From Tubulanus polymorphus (taxonomy: Eukaryota; Nemertea; Palaeonemertea; Tubulaniformes; Tubulanidae): a stretch of 64,000 nt of DNA. The notes below the pieces were generated by a model. The model saw only the letters and a list, made by a program, of their open reading frames with translations. It did no database searches and was not told where the DNA came from. Numbering within the stretch: the stretch's first letter is position 1; each line of letters begins with the position of its first letter. The DNA lies in NCBI RefSeq assembly GCF_964204645.1, contig NC_134035.1, positions 8,804,501-8,868,500 on the forward strand, given 5' to 3'. The position numbers and the translations under genes were made by a program. This document shows positions 23,801 through 35,800 of this stretch, piece after piece.

Positions 23801-26800
23801 AAAAAAACTGGTATTCAATTTCCGCCCGAATACACCGTATATATGTGAAGTTTCATGCGTCTAATGGATTTCCATTAAAATCTCGTGTATTTCTCGGTCT
23901 GGACTTGAATGTTCAGTTTTTTAGCCGGCGGAGCCAGTAACCTCTTCAACGAGAGACACTTCCATTAATTGAAGTGAGGCTCAGAACGTCAGTTACTGTT
24001 GCGGACTAATTTCAAGACACGTGAAAAGAGGATTTCCTTTTCGCGCGCTGTTATTTATGTCATGTGACATCCAGTGATGGGATCGACTGCCGAGTCACGA
24101 GAAAGCGTGGATTATACGCGATAGGTTTATTACATTCGATGCTGAAAAGTTTAAATGATCGATAATTAACTTATTGACACCGCCCTCCTAGACTCCTAGA
24201 TTTATGACTTAAGCTCTACTGGGCCCGCAACTAGTAGCAGCAGTGTTACACCAGGGGCCAGTTGCACAGTCGTGACTTAAGTCAAAAAGTGGTCTTAAAT
24301 CTTAAGACCAGTCTTAAGTTGTTAGATTGGCTATAGAACTAAGTTGGTCTTAGACTGGTCTTAAGTCTAAGCCATGACTATGCAACCGGCCCCAGGAGTC
24401 TCCCTGTTCCTCAGTCGAGACCTGAGTCAAGAAGTGGTCTCAAAGACTTCAAGTTATTAGATTAGGTATAGAACTTGGATGGTCTTAGACCGGTCTTAGG
24501 TCGTTAAATTAGCTATAGAATTAAGATGGACTTAGACTGGATCTTAGGTCGAAGTCATGATTTAAGAACCGGCCCTGCGTGTGGCACAGTTTTGACTCGA
24601 GTCCAAATGTGATCTTGAATCATAAGACCAAAGTTGTATAGATTGGCTTAAGAACCAAAATCATCTGAAGACTCGTCTGAAGTTGTCATCAGATCGGTTG
24701 TAGAACTAGAATAGCCTTAAAGACCAGTCAAATCAAACAGGGTGACCACTGCGCTGACCTGGAAAACCTGGAAATTCGGGGAATTCGGAAAACGTTATTG
24801 ACCATGTATACGTGTTTCAACGAAAAATGAATGAGCTATAACATTTTAGGGAAATATCTCTGATTTACCTAGGTCAAAGACTCATGATTGTACAACGGGC
24901 TACCGGTCAGCGTTAGCCATCGATGCCTGTGATTTCACACCCCGGTGGATAGATATCAGCGCTAGTGTCAAGTAGCATCGGTTAACGTATTGACCGCCGC
25001 GGAGACTCCGGTCAATGTTATATGAGAAAACTTCATTAACAGTTAATGAGCTATTAGTATGTAGTGACTTACTGGTTATTGGTGTGTGAGTGTATGTATA
25101 TATATATATATATATATCACTGATACAGTTACCGTGGCTGTTTAAACGTCGTCGCGCTAATGGTCGAACTCGTGTTGTCCGCGGGCGAAGTTCGTAATTT
25201 CCGCAATGATCGCGTATACACACGCGCCGCTTTCTATCGCGGCCGATTGTCAATATAATTCGTACGTCAGTAAGATGTAATCAGGGGGGGATGGTTGTCA
25301 TTTCCCTTCGCTGCATGTGACGGTGGTATCTCTAATAACGAGAGATACAAGGTTTAGGTTTCAGTGTATCAGTGTATCAGTAATACAGGTTTCTGTAATA
25401 CATGTATCAGTAATACGGATTTCTGTAATACGTGTATCAGTAATACGGGTTTATGTGATTCAGGTTTCTGTAATACGTATATCAGTAATACGGGTTTCTG
25501 TAATACGTGTATCAGTAATACGGGTTTATGTGATTCAGGTTTCTGTATTACGTGTACCAGTAATACGGGTTTCTGTAATATGTGTATCAGTAATACGGGT
25601 TTATGAGATCTGTGATACGGATTTCTGTAATACGTGTATCAGTAATACGGGTTTTTGTATGACGTCTTCGTAAATATCTCGATCAATCATCTCGTATAGA
25701 TTGGATCGTTCGTCTTATTGTTTTTATACGTTTGCTGCTGTTGTCGGTGACACTGTTTGAAGCCCCCGTATCGCCCGGTATTGCTGGTGTATATCAATGT
25801 ATTTATAGAGATAAGAGGTATTAGTTCTCCTTCCGTTGTCCGTCGCTGTACCGATAGATATAGCCTCTCTCTCGCCGGCAGCAGTCGCTGGCGAGTGAGG
25901 CTTGAGATTAAATGTGACACATCCATACGTATGCGGCTTACGTCCGTTTATCGGCAAAAATGATGGCGTTACACGATGTTACTTTGTGTGAAAAGCTCGC
26001 TGTGTATATATTAGCCGCGGTCGGTCGATATTGCCGTATTGGAGTCAGCGCGAGAGTCATGTTTGTCATGGCGCGGTCGGCGGTCAGTGCACAGCGTAAC
26101 CAGTGTTTGTCCATCGTCGTTGTTAAACACTGCACTCGGGTAATATTCACAAATTACTCGCCTTCGCAATCCTATCAATTCTTCGATGGACAACAGAGCG
26201 CAGTTCTGGGCGGCGGTTGTTCGAAGGTGGTCAATCATCGAAGCAATACCATACGGCATACTAAGGCTAAAAAAATTGATACCTTGTTTCTCGTTTCTGC
26301 TCAGCTTAAAAGTTGAACCAGCCCGGCCACCTTTCTGCTCAGCATTACTTTTTCTTTAAAATCACAATCAGCAGTTATGGAAATGATCTGATTACAAATT
26401 TCATTGCAGCTTATAGAAATGACCCGACCGATTACGAAAAGCAAAAGGCATCATTTTCTTTTTCTAGCTTAATAATGAAGTTATGATTGCCGGTATGGTT
26501 GTCAGTTATGACGTCGGTTGTCCATCAGCGACTGGCCCCAGCTGGTTTACTGACGTCGTAGGATAAGATATTCATCCTTATCTCTTCGATTAGATTGAAC
26601 CGGTGACTGCGCGCACGCAGATTCTTGTCGTTTGTCGACTATCAGGGGTATTCACGTAGGAAGTATTTATAGCATTTAGCTAAATCCAGATGATCGAGTT
26701 AAACTTCTTGTCTTACGTACAATGTATTATCCTACTGTAACATCTATTCAATTAGGATAATCAAATTAGTGTCCGTGTGTGTGCGCAATGGTTTGAAATT

Positions 26801-29800
26801 GACCTATGATTACAGCCCCTTAACGTTGGATAGTCTCGCGGTTCTCAGGTTTAAACTGCTCCTTGAATTTGAAAGTCTTCAGCGTTAACGGATCGTTTCG
26901 ATAGGATTTGCCCCGCCGATAATGATCGCTCGGCGCATTTAAAATCGTCGAGTTGTATCTTAAACTTTGTATCATGTATTTTCCGATCCGTACACGGCCG
27001 TCATCGTATTAATTTTTATCCGCTATAATGCTCCTTTACTGAAATAAAACGATTTACGATGCGTTTGTATTTTATGTTTTTACGATCGATAGAATGCTCT
27101 TCTCTCTCCCGGTAAATCTTATCAAGAACTCGACGAATATTGGTCTCGATTACTCTGAAATAAAAGCGTGTATTATGATTGGCTGTATAGATGTATTAGA
27201 CGTAAAGAGCTTATTATCGGTTGCGTGTGTGCATTTACTTTATGAACCATGAGCTGTTGTTGATTCACAAACTCGCGGAGGTATCGATCATTACCTCTTT
27301 CTTTTTCCACCCTCTTCTACCTCTCCTCTTTCCTCTCTTCACTCTCTCCTCCACCCTCTCCCTTCTCTTTCCACCCCTCTTTTCCCTCTCCTCTCTTACT
27401 CTCCTCTCTCTACCCTCCCCTCTCCACTCCTTTCCACTCTCTCTTCCCTGTCATTTCTCTTCCTCCCCTCTCCACCTTTCCCCACTCCACCATCTCTCCA
27501 CCCTCTTTCCTCTTCTCCCCTCTTACCTCTTTTCACTCTTTCCTCCACCCTCTCCCTTCTCTTTCCACCCCTCTTTTCCCTCTCACCTCTTGCTCTCCTC
27601 TCTCTACCCTCTCTCCCTTCCACTCCTTTCCACTCTTCCTGTCATTTCTCTTCCTCCCCTCTCCACCTCTCCCCACTCCACCCTCTCCACCTCTCTCCAC
27701 TCCACCCTCTCCACCTCTCTCCACTCCACCCTCTCTCTTCACCCTCTCCTCTCCACCCTCTCCTCTCCACCTCTCCCCACTCCACCATCTCTCCACCCTC
27801 TCTCCTCTCCACCCTCTTTCCTCTCCACCCTCTCCTCTCCACCTCTCCCCACTCCACCCTCTCTCCACTCCACCCTCTCCCTATCTCTCCACCCTCTCCT
27901 CTCCACCTCTCTCCACTCCACCCTCTTTCCTCTCCACCCTCTCCTCTCCACCCTCTCTCTCCACCCTCTCCTCTCCACCTCTCCCCACTCCATCTCTCTC
28001 CGCCCTCTCCTCTCCATCCTCTCCCCATTCCACCATCTCTCCACCCTCTCTCCTCTCCACCCTCTTTCCTCTCCACCCTCTCCTCTCCACCTCTCTCCAC
28101 TCCACCCTCTCTCTCCACCCTCTCCTCTCCACCTCTCCCCACTCCATCTCTCTCCGCCCTCTCCTCTCCACCCTCTCCCCATTCCACCATCTCTCCACCC
28201 TCTCTCCTCTCCACCCTCTTTCCTCTCCACCCTCTCCTCTCCACCTCTCTCCACTCCACCCTCTCTCTCCACCCTCTTTCCTCTCCACCTCTCCCCACTC
28301 CACCATCTCTCCACCCTCTCTCACTCTAATCATATATACATACAGTAAGATGTTCTGATATAACGCTTTCCCCGTGAAAAAGATTCCGGTTTCTGTCAGT
28401 ATTGATTTGTCGACTGCTGCTTAAATGTTGATTAATTGCAATTGAACGGTTGTTGAGTTTGTGGTCGCCAGCAATATATAAATTGCATTTTGTAGGTTTC
28501 ATCTCTGACATATTGGGAATGGTTTGAGTTAAATGTAGGCGTTCGAGCGTGCCAAAACTTTCTTCGAAGAAGCCTTAGATGGATATGACAATTTCGTTAT
28601 TTTAAGCCCCCAAAAAAGTAATCTTTTCGTTAAGTCATTGCCTTCCGAACCTCGGCACTTTCTAAGCAGTTTTGGTCCCTGACCCGGAAAATCTGGAAAA
28701 CTCGGGGAATCGAAAAAAGATCAGGGGAAAGTGACAGTGAAATTACATGCACTCACCGGGGATCGAACCCAGGTCTTACGTAGAATGAAAGCCAAGGGCG
28801 GATCCAGGATTCTTTGAAAGGGGTGGACCTTGAAATTCGGTTGGGCAATAAATTTGAAAGGGCGGATTTGGCAATGCAATGACTGGAAGCGATACGTTGG
28901 GGGTTCTGGTGGCCCTGCCATAGAACATTTCGGACAAACAGAGGGGCTTTTCTTGTCCATATCGGGATCCATTTGGATTTATTTTGAGTCTGTTTAAAAT
29001 TTTCTTTGCAAATAGTTTTTTCCAGACTTTTTGGAGGGCACATTCAGATTTTGACCAGTCCACCCGGAACACCTCCCTCCCCCTAAATCCGCCCTTGCAA
29101 GCGTCCTAAGACCGATAGAACTAGTGAACTTAAGTACAGGAGGTTATACAGCTTGTACTAGGGCTATATGCGTAACATTTATATTCCTCGCTCGCCCCCT
29201 TGATGTGTTCAACGATAAACTCATTTCATTTTACATTATCAATAATAACACTGCGATGTACGCGTCGATAATTCTGTCATTAAGATATCTCGACAGTTCT
29301 CAATGCGTATGTGTCAAACTTAGTTATCTTACAGTGGTAAACGCTAATTAATCTATATATCGATATATATATATATATAAAGTGGATGAAGTTGACGCGC
29401 GTAACCTTCAAGTCTGTAACTGTAGTCTGTAGTGGTTCTCGGAATTTTCAATCTCTAGTTCAATTCGCATTGTTCATAACTATTGTAGGTATCTTGTTAC
29501 GAAATTAATCATAATTTCATCAGTATTTCGCCGGCGCGAATGCCGAACATGATATGAATGCCTATAATTCGCAATTATTTACAAGTACCGGAGCAGCTGA
29601 GAGTTTAACCGAGCGGACCCGCGTACGAGTACGGTAATTCGGCTTCGGTAGATTTAGTTTCATGTTCAAATCCATAGAGCGTCGAATGATTAGTGTTTCT
29701 TATACTCGGATGTCGTATTTCGGACCACAAGTCTAAAAAACCTGATGAAAATGATAAAGTAGCCCACATGAACTCATTTCTTATAGTTATCAATAATCAC

Positions 29801-32800
29801 TGGAAATTAGAGCCTGCACGTCACATTTTTCTGTACATAATTCATTATCCGGCTTCTTGGGACTTATTGAAATTTGAGGTTGTAACTTTTTATCTCTCCT
29901 CTCTCCCTCCTCTCCCTATCTCTCTCCTCCCTCTCACTCCTCTCTCCCTCCCTCCATCTATCAATATCTCCTCTCACTTCCTCTCCCTCCCTGCCTATCT
30001 CTCTCCTCCCTCTGTCACTCTTCTCTCCTATTCCTCTCTGCTCTCCTCTCCCTCCATCTCTCCCTATCTCTTTCCCCTCCCCTCTCCTCCCTATCTCCCT
30101 CTATCTCTTTCCCTATCTCTCTCTTCTTTCACTCCTCTCCCCTCTCCTCCCTATCTCCCTCCATCTCTCTTTCCCTATCTCTCTCTTCTTTCACTTCCCC
30201 TCTCCTCCCTATCCCCCTCCATCTCTCTTTCCCTATCTCTCTCTTCTTTCACTTCCCCCCTCCTCCCTATCTCCCTCCATCTCTTTCCCTATCCCTTCTT
30301 TCACTCCCCTCCCCTTTCCTCCCTATCTCCGTCCATCTCTCTCTCTTTCTCTATCTCTCTCTTTCACTCCTCTCCCCTCTCCTCCCTATCTCCTCTCCTT
30401 CCTCTCTCCTTTCCTCGCGCTATATTTACCATTCGTCAAACACTAATTTCACGTTCACTATTTGCTTCGTTCGGTCTCCATTACTGACTGTAGTGAAGGA
30501 GTTGCGCCAGCACTGTAAGAAAGCGGATGCCTGATGTCAAACTGGCTGATGCGTCGGTTTGTTAGCTAGGTAAACATGGGTTTGATCTACGGTACCGACT
30601 GCACGTCGATCCCGGTTCGTTCGTCTTAGGCTTTTAATCGCTATTCTCGATCTATCCCCTATCTTACGGTAATCAATAGTTTTAATTAGATGAGTCACTT
30701 TGTTTTTGATTTATTCGCCGTTTTACCGCGCCGATGTTTAAATGGAAAAGATTTCGATGATTAAATTTCGCGTAGCAGATTTAAAGTTGAAGGCAGGCTG
30801 GCTGACAGCGCCGCGGCCGATGGATTATTTAAATCGTGCTGCTCAATCAGTTTTTACTCGCTGTATTCCACCAACGACGCACACATCGATGGCACACGTC
30901 GATGTCTCCTGTTTAATTCAATGAATTTGGTGAATCTCAACCAGACGACAGCCCTCGCGTGGTTATCTCATTAAAATTGATCGAGCCACACTTTAGAAAA
31001 AAAGTTTCTATCTATCGAGTGGTTGGTTATGAATATAGATGTCTTGCACTCATGTCTCATTCATTTACGTAATTTGTATGTCAATTACCTTTCACTAATT
31101 ACCGCTTCGTGCCCGCTATGGATGCTGTGAGTGAAGTTTATTTAGACACAAAAGTACAGAGGAGAATACATATACACACAAATATAAATCAGTCATTAAT
31201 GTACAGAAATGTGTCAAGGATTCATCCCAAGCCAAACAAGGCTGTACTCAGAAAGGGGATGAACCCTGAAAACTAATAATGAAAAAAGAAAAATTATATA
31301 GATTATGATGTATACATAATTTTGATAAATCAGATCCTTGCAATAAGGATAATAGAAATAATGTGACATCACATTTAAGACCTCTTTCCCTACCAGTCAC
31401 TGAAAGAACTTGATTCTCATCCTGCAGGTGAGCGACTCAATCTTAGACAACTGATTTATTAGTTCATATTCTCCACAGCAACATCGAAGCTGAGTATCAA
31501 CTTAAAACTCTATAAATGCCGTAAAATTTGACTAGTCGTATCGGACTTAGTGAGAATACCCTAGAATCACATACATTGGCACTGCCAACATATTCTTTAC
31601 AGCCGGTACTTGACATCCTATATGTACTGCGACCTCATACATGATACCTTTACTTGACCAGTCTCAGTGAGACCTACGAGCAATTGCTCGTATGGTGAGA
31701 CTAGATACACGGAGATGCCATTCTCTGGCAGGCTGGCAATCTAGTCCTCAGGCAACTCGGTTCGTTTCCCTAATGCCTCGCCACCAATGCTATATCACAT
31801 TTGGCCTTCAACTTCCGACCTTGTAGATGCCAATGTAAAAGATGGATATATCGCGCTGATAACGCCATTACGTGCCGCGTTAGATTGTAGTATGTTTTAC
31901 TTCTCGCTTGTTCTGACATATCGGGAAACTTCCAATCATGGACGTTTTCGACGTTGGTGAAACCGCAGCGACTACTAGAGCGACCACTAGACTGATGCAT
32001 AAGAAACTCAACACTAGCTAATGGGGAATAATTGCATACAAATTAACCGAAAACCCTCTCGCCGAGCTATTTAATCAACGCGTCTATATTTCCGATGGGG
32101 ATTAAAAGGTGAACATGCGACGTATTATCGCTGTGAAATATGCTGATTTGTTTTTCGCGAATGCGGTACGCAATTGCGGATTGGCCAGGTATTTGGTTTA
32201 CATCGTTCTCTCGGAAGTTCTGCGATGGTGAGACCCGACCAATAGCGACAGATATCGTCCCAGACTCAGTCGGTTTTAACCAAGTCAAACCGTCGTTCCT
32301 TCTTCATCATCATTTTATAGGCTGGTGGCACCACCGACCTGGAAAACCCGAGGAGTCAGAAAGGTCTAGGGAAAAAATCCGGGAAAACTCTCGGTCCAGT
32401 TTCACAAAAAGGTTTAACTCTTAAATCGGTTTAACTTCTTCGTGAATTCAGTTTATCTTAAATCGATTTAGGCCTTAATCATTTTTGTGAAACTGGGCCC
32501 TGGCGAGTTTGTAAGAGTGGTATTTTCTTTGACCCGTGGGCCAACTCCATTCGTTTGCAATTGAGTTAATCCGAAGGTTAAAGTTAATACCAGTCGATAA
32601 AACCAGCTCCAGGGAATTTGGATAATGTTATTGACCACATGTTTCTTCATCAGTGTGGGATTCAATGAAAAATGAATCAATTGTAACATTTAAAACCTAG
32701 AAATTTCTCTGATTCACTCGGGGATTTGGTAAACTCAGGGACTTGTAAATAGGTGGAAAGTAGCCACTCCCTATATTCTTCAGTTATATAATGGCTCTGT

Positions 32801-35800
32801 CGGCGATATTGGATCGACGGTTACCATCCCAGTCGACAGTCGCTCTTTTAATCTACCTGGAATCAACCCGCAGCTCCGCCGCGTACTTACGTAGTGGCTA
32901 CTAATTTTCTCCGATGAGTCCTCAGGCGATTAATAGCCTGTCGAAACACTCGACACGAATTTCAGCTTGTAATCAACGTTTATACGACCGGGCGACCGAC
33001 CGAGCTCGGCGATCGCGGATTACTGCCGAACGACGGCCGTTTTATAGATGAAAGGTATAAATAATGGTTATTCATCGACGCGTTGATTGCGGTTATCTTG
33101 AGAAGATTGCCGGCGATTCGTCGATAATGCATCGTCCGTTGAGTCGGAAGGGTCTTCGCGAAGATGAAGATAGAAGCGCGGAAATCTTTGCGAAACGGTC
33201 TCGAAATCCTTTGAAATATGAAAGCAAAATCAGCGAGAGTTAATGTGCACGTGATTACAGGCCACGCTGAATTATACGGCTTATAGCGGGACAATGATAC
33301 TCACATTTCACCAAAGAGAGGGTGAAAAAACTGCTAGCGAAAAACTAAACTATCGCTAAAACTAATGCTATTAACCCTTTGACTAGTCAATTTCCAAAAG
33401 TGCTGGGACGGTTTTATAGTCTGGTATTACCTTTAACACAGCCCCAGGGTTAAAGGTAATACGATTCTGTAAAACCAGCCCCTGGAGATGATTTGAAAAT
33501 TCTAAAATTCCACCTCAGTGCATTAAATAACAGGCATACCAATATATCGCATCTACACCGCAGCGCGGTGTATCATTAGTTACTAATATTATAAATATAG
33601 TTACTAATAACTTTTTTCGACAGTTGCTGCTATCTTTCAGTAGGGATAAAAACTAATTACTGATGACATCAATACACTGTAGTGTGGTGTACTAGCTAAG
33701 TCCATCACCAAATTAATACACCGCACTGAGAAGTAGACATTGAAAAGGTTAAAAAGTGCTCTTGTAAGCTATGCTAGCACTACCAAATTTCAATTAAACT
33801 CATTTAATGTTTCAAAGAGATCAAAAAGTACTAACTCGGCATACATTGTTCTACAATGAATACGGCTGCTTATCGACCCTCAAAGAGAGAGAAAGAGAGA
33901 GAAAGAAAGAAAGAAAGAAAGACTGCTATATTGAGAATTAATCTGCCTGACGATCGTACGACAATAAATTGCGCGTTTTCAAATTACCTCGCCGTTGAAA
34001 TTGATGCGACGCGTTATCGAACTTCGTTTATAATCGACGCAGAATTTCGAACTCAAACGCAATCGGGGGCCACGCTGTGATGTGGATGGAAGCTAATTGC
34101 CCGAACTCAGCGTGAAATAATCATCGGTGGCTTCGACAGCGGCGCGGCGGCTGCGTTTACTTCATAATGCGATGCCCGATCACGTTTTATGTACTGAATA
34201 TGATGGAAATAGAATAGGAATATTTGACGATCGTTTCTAGCCAGAAACATTCTTTTAATGGTAGCGAAAGAACTAATCGTTGCGGTGAATTATCCGCACA
34301 ATGATGCTATATAGGGGAACGTGTATATGGATAATTGGAATTAATGTTCCGACGAATGCCGCTTAATGTGGCCGATGTCTGGTTCTTTATAAGGAGAGAT
34401 AAAGACTTGTTCATCGGGGAGAGACTTTCATCGGCGAGTGTTGTATCGGTCAACATCCCTTTAAACGGAGTAATTTTCACAATTTCCTATTTTTCGATGT
34501 ATAAAGAATTTTTCGAGTGCCCCCACCTGACTCCAGTGGGTGTGATACAGTCCCCACCTGACTCCAGCGGGTGTGATACAGTCCCCACCTGACTCCAGCG
34601 GGTGTGATACAGTCCCCACCTGACTCCAGCGGGTGTGATACAGTCCCCACCTGACTCCAGTGGGTGTGATACAGTCCCCACCTGCATCCAGTGGGTGTGA
34701 CAGGGCCGGATTTAGGGGGGGTAGACTGGGTGGACTGGTCCATCCCCTTCGAAATTCGATGTGCCCTCCAAAGTCTGAAAAAAATTGTTTGCTAAGAAAA
34801 TTTTTAAAAGACTAAAAATAGATACAAATGGGTCCTTATGAGAAAAGCCCTTCTGATTGTCCTAAATTTTCTGTGGGAGGGCCACCAGAACCCCTACTAA
34901 TGTTTCGCTTGCAGCCCTCACATTGCCAAATCTGCCCTTTCAAATTAAGTGCCCATTCGAATTTCAAGGTCCACCCCTTTCAAAGGATCCTAGATCCGCC
35001 CTTATGTGATACAGTTCCCACCTGACTCCAGCGGTTGTGATGCAGTTGTAATGGGGCTCTACAGCAGGCTGCATAGGTGATAGCAGCAACGAAATAAGAT
35101 TCTGAAAAAAATCAGTAATCCGAATCCGCAATATTCCAGCAGTTCACTTCATGTGTCAACTATGTATTCGAAGAGGTGTCTTAAACATGTCTTAATCATG
35201 TTCTGTATCGCCTTCCGCTTTTTTGTAACTGGCTCAGTTCCCGACGCGTCGAGCTCAATGCCCTGTGACTGCGTTAAACAATCTTATCTATCGATTGCCA
35301 TCTTCTATTCATAACTATTATCATTGCTTTATATCGAGACGTATACAATCCAAGGTAATAATTGATAAAGAACGAACTGGAAATATCGATCAACGCCTCG
35401 AGGGTCGACTCGGTCTAATTCAATTATCTCTCCCGAGATCAAAGACTCGCGAGCTACAGGTTTTTTTTTAAAGTTGTCGGCGAGTTTAGAAAGTCGGCAC
35501 GCAGGGACCACAGTCTAAACTGTGAGTTCGAAGACGTTGATTATAGCCACGATCACGCAAGCATTTTTGGCCCGGGCCAAATTTGGCCCGGAACAACTGT
35601 TCACACGGGTGCCAAATGGGCCTGAGCCTGTTTGGCCCGGACCAAATTTGGCCCGACCAAAAACGTCGGACGAGGCCCGAGCCTAATTTTAGCACCAGAC
35701 AAATCATAATGTTTGAATTGCAAGTGGCACCGGAAATGATCCACTTCGCTTTGTTTGAGCATTGTTGAGTATCGAGTGAATGGTTTGCGCGTGATCGTGA

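Noticed and set aside
27221-28348. Long frames (375 codons plus; several minus frames rich in Glu, Arg, Gly)
   Set aside because: They are translations of C/T simple sequence in every frame and carry no domain.
29693-30487. 264-codon Ser/Leu/Pro-rich frame
   Set aside because: Same reason: a C/T tract with chance-open flanks.
34828-35025. A peptide frame conserved between 34828-35025 and 28721-28972
   Set aside because: Conservation is at DNA level because both are copies of one MITE; each is broken outside the MITE and neither has a gene-like start or end.
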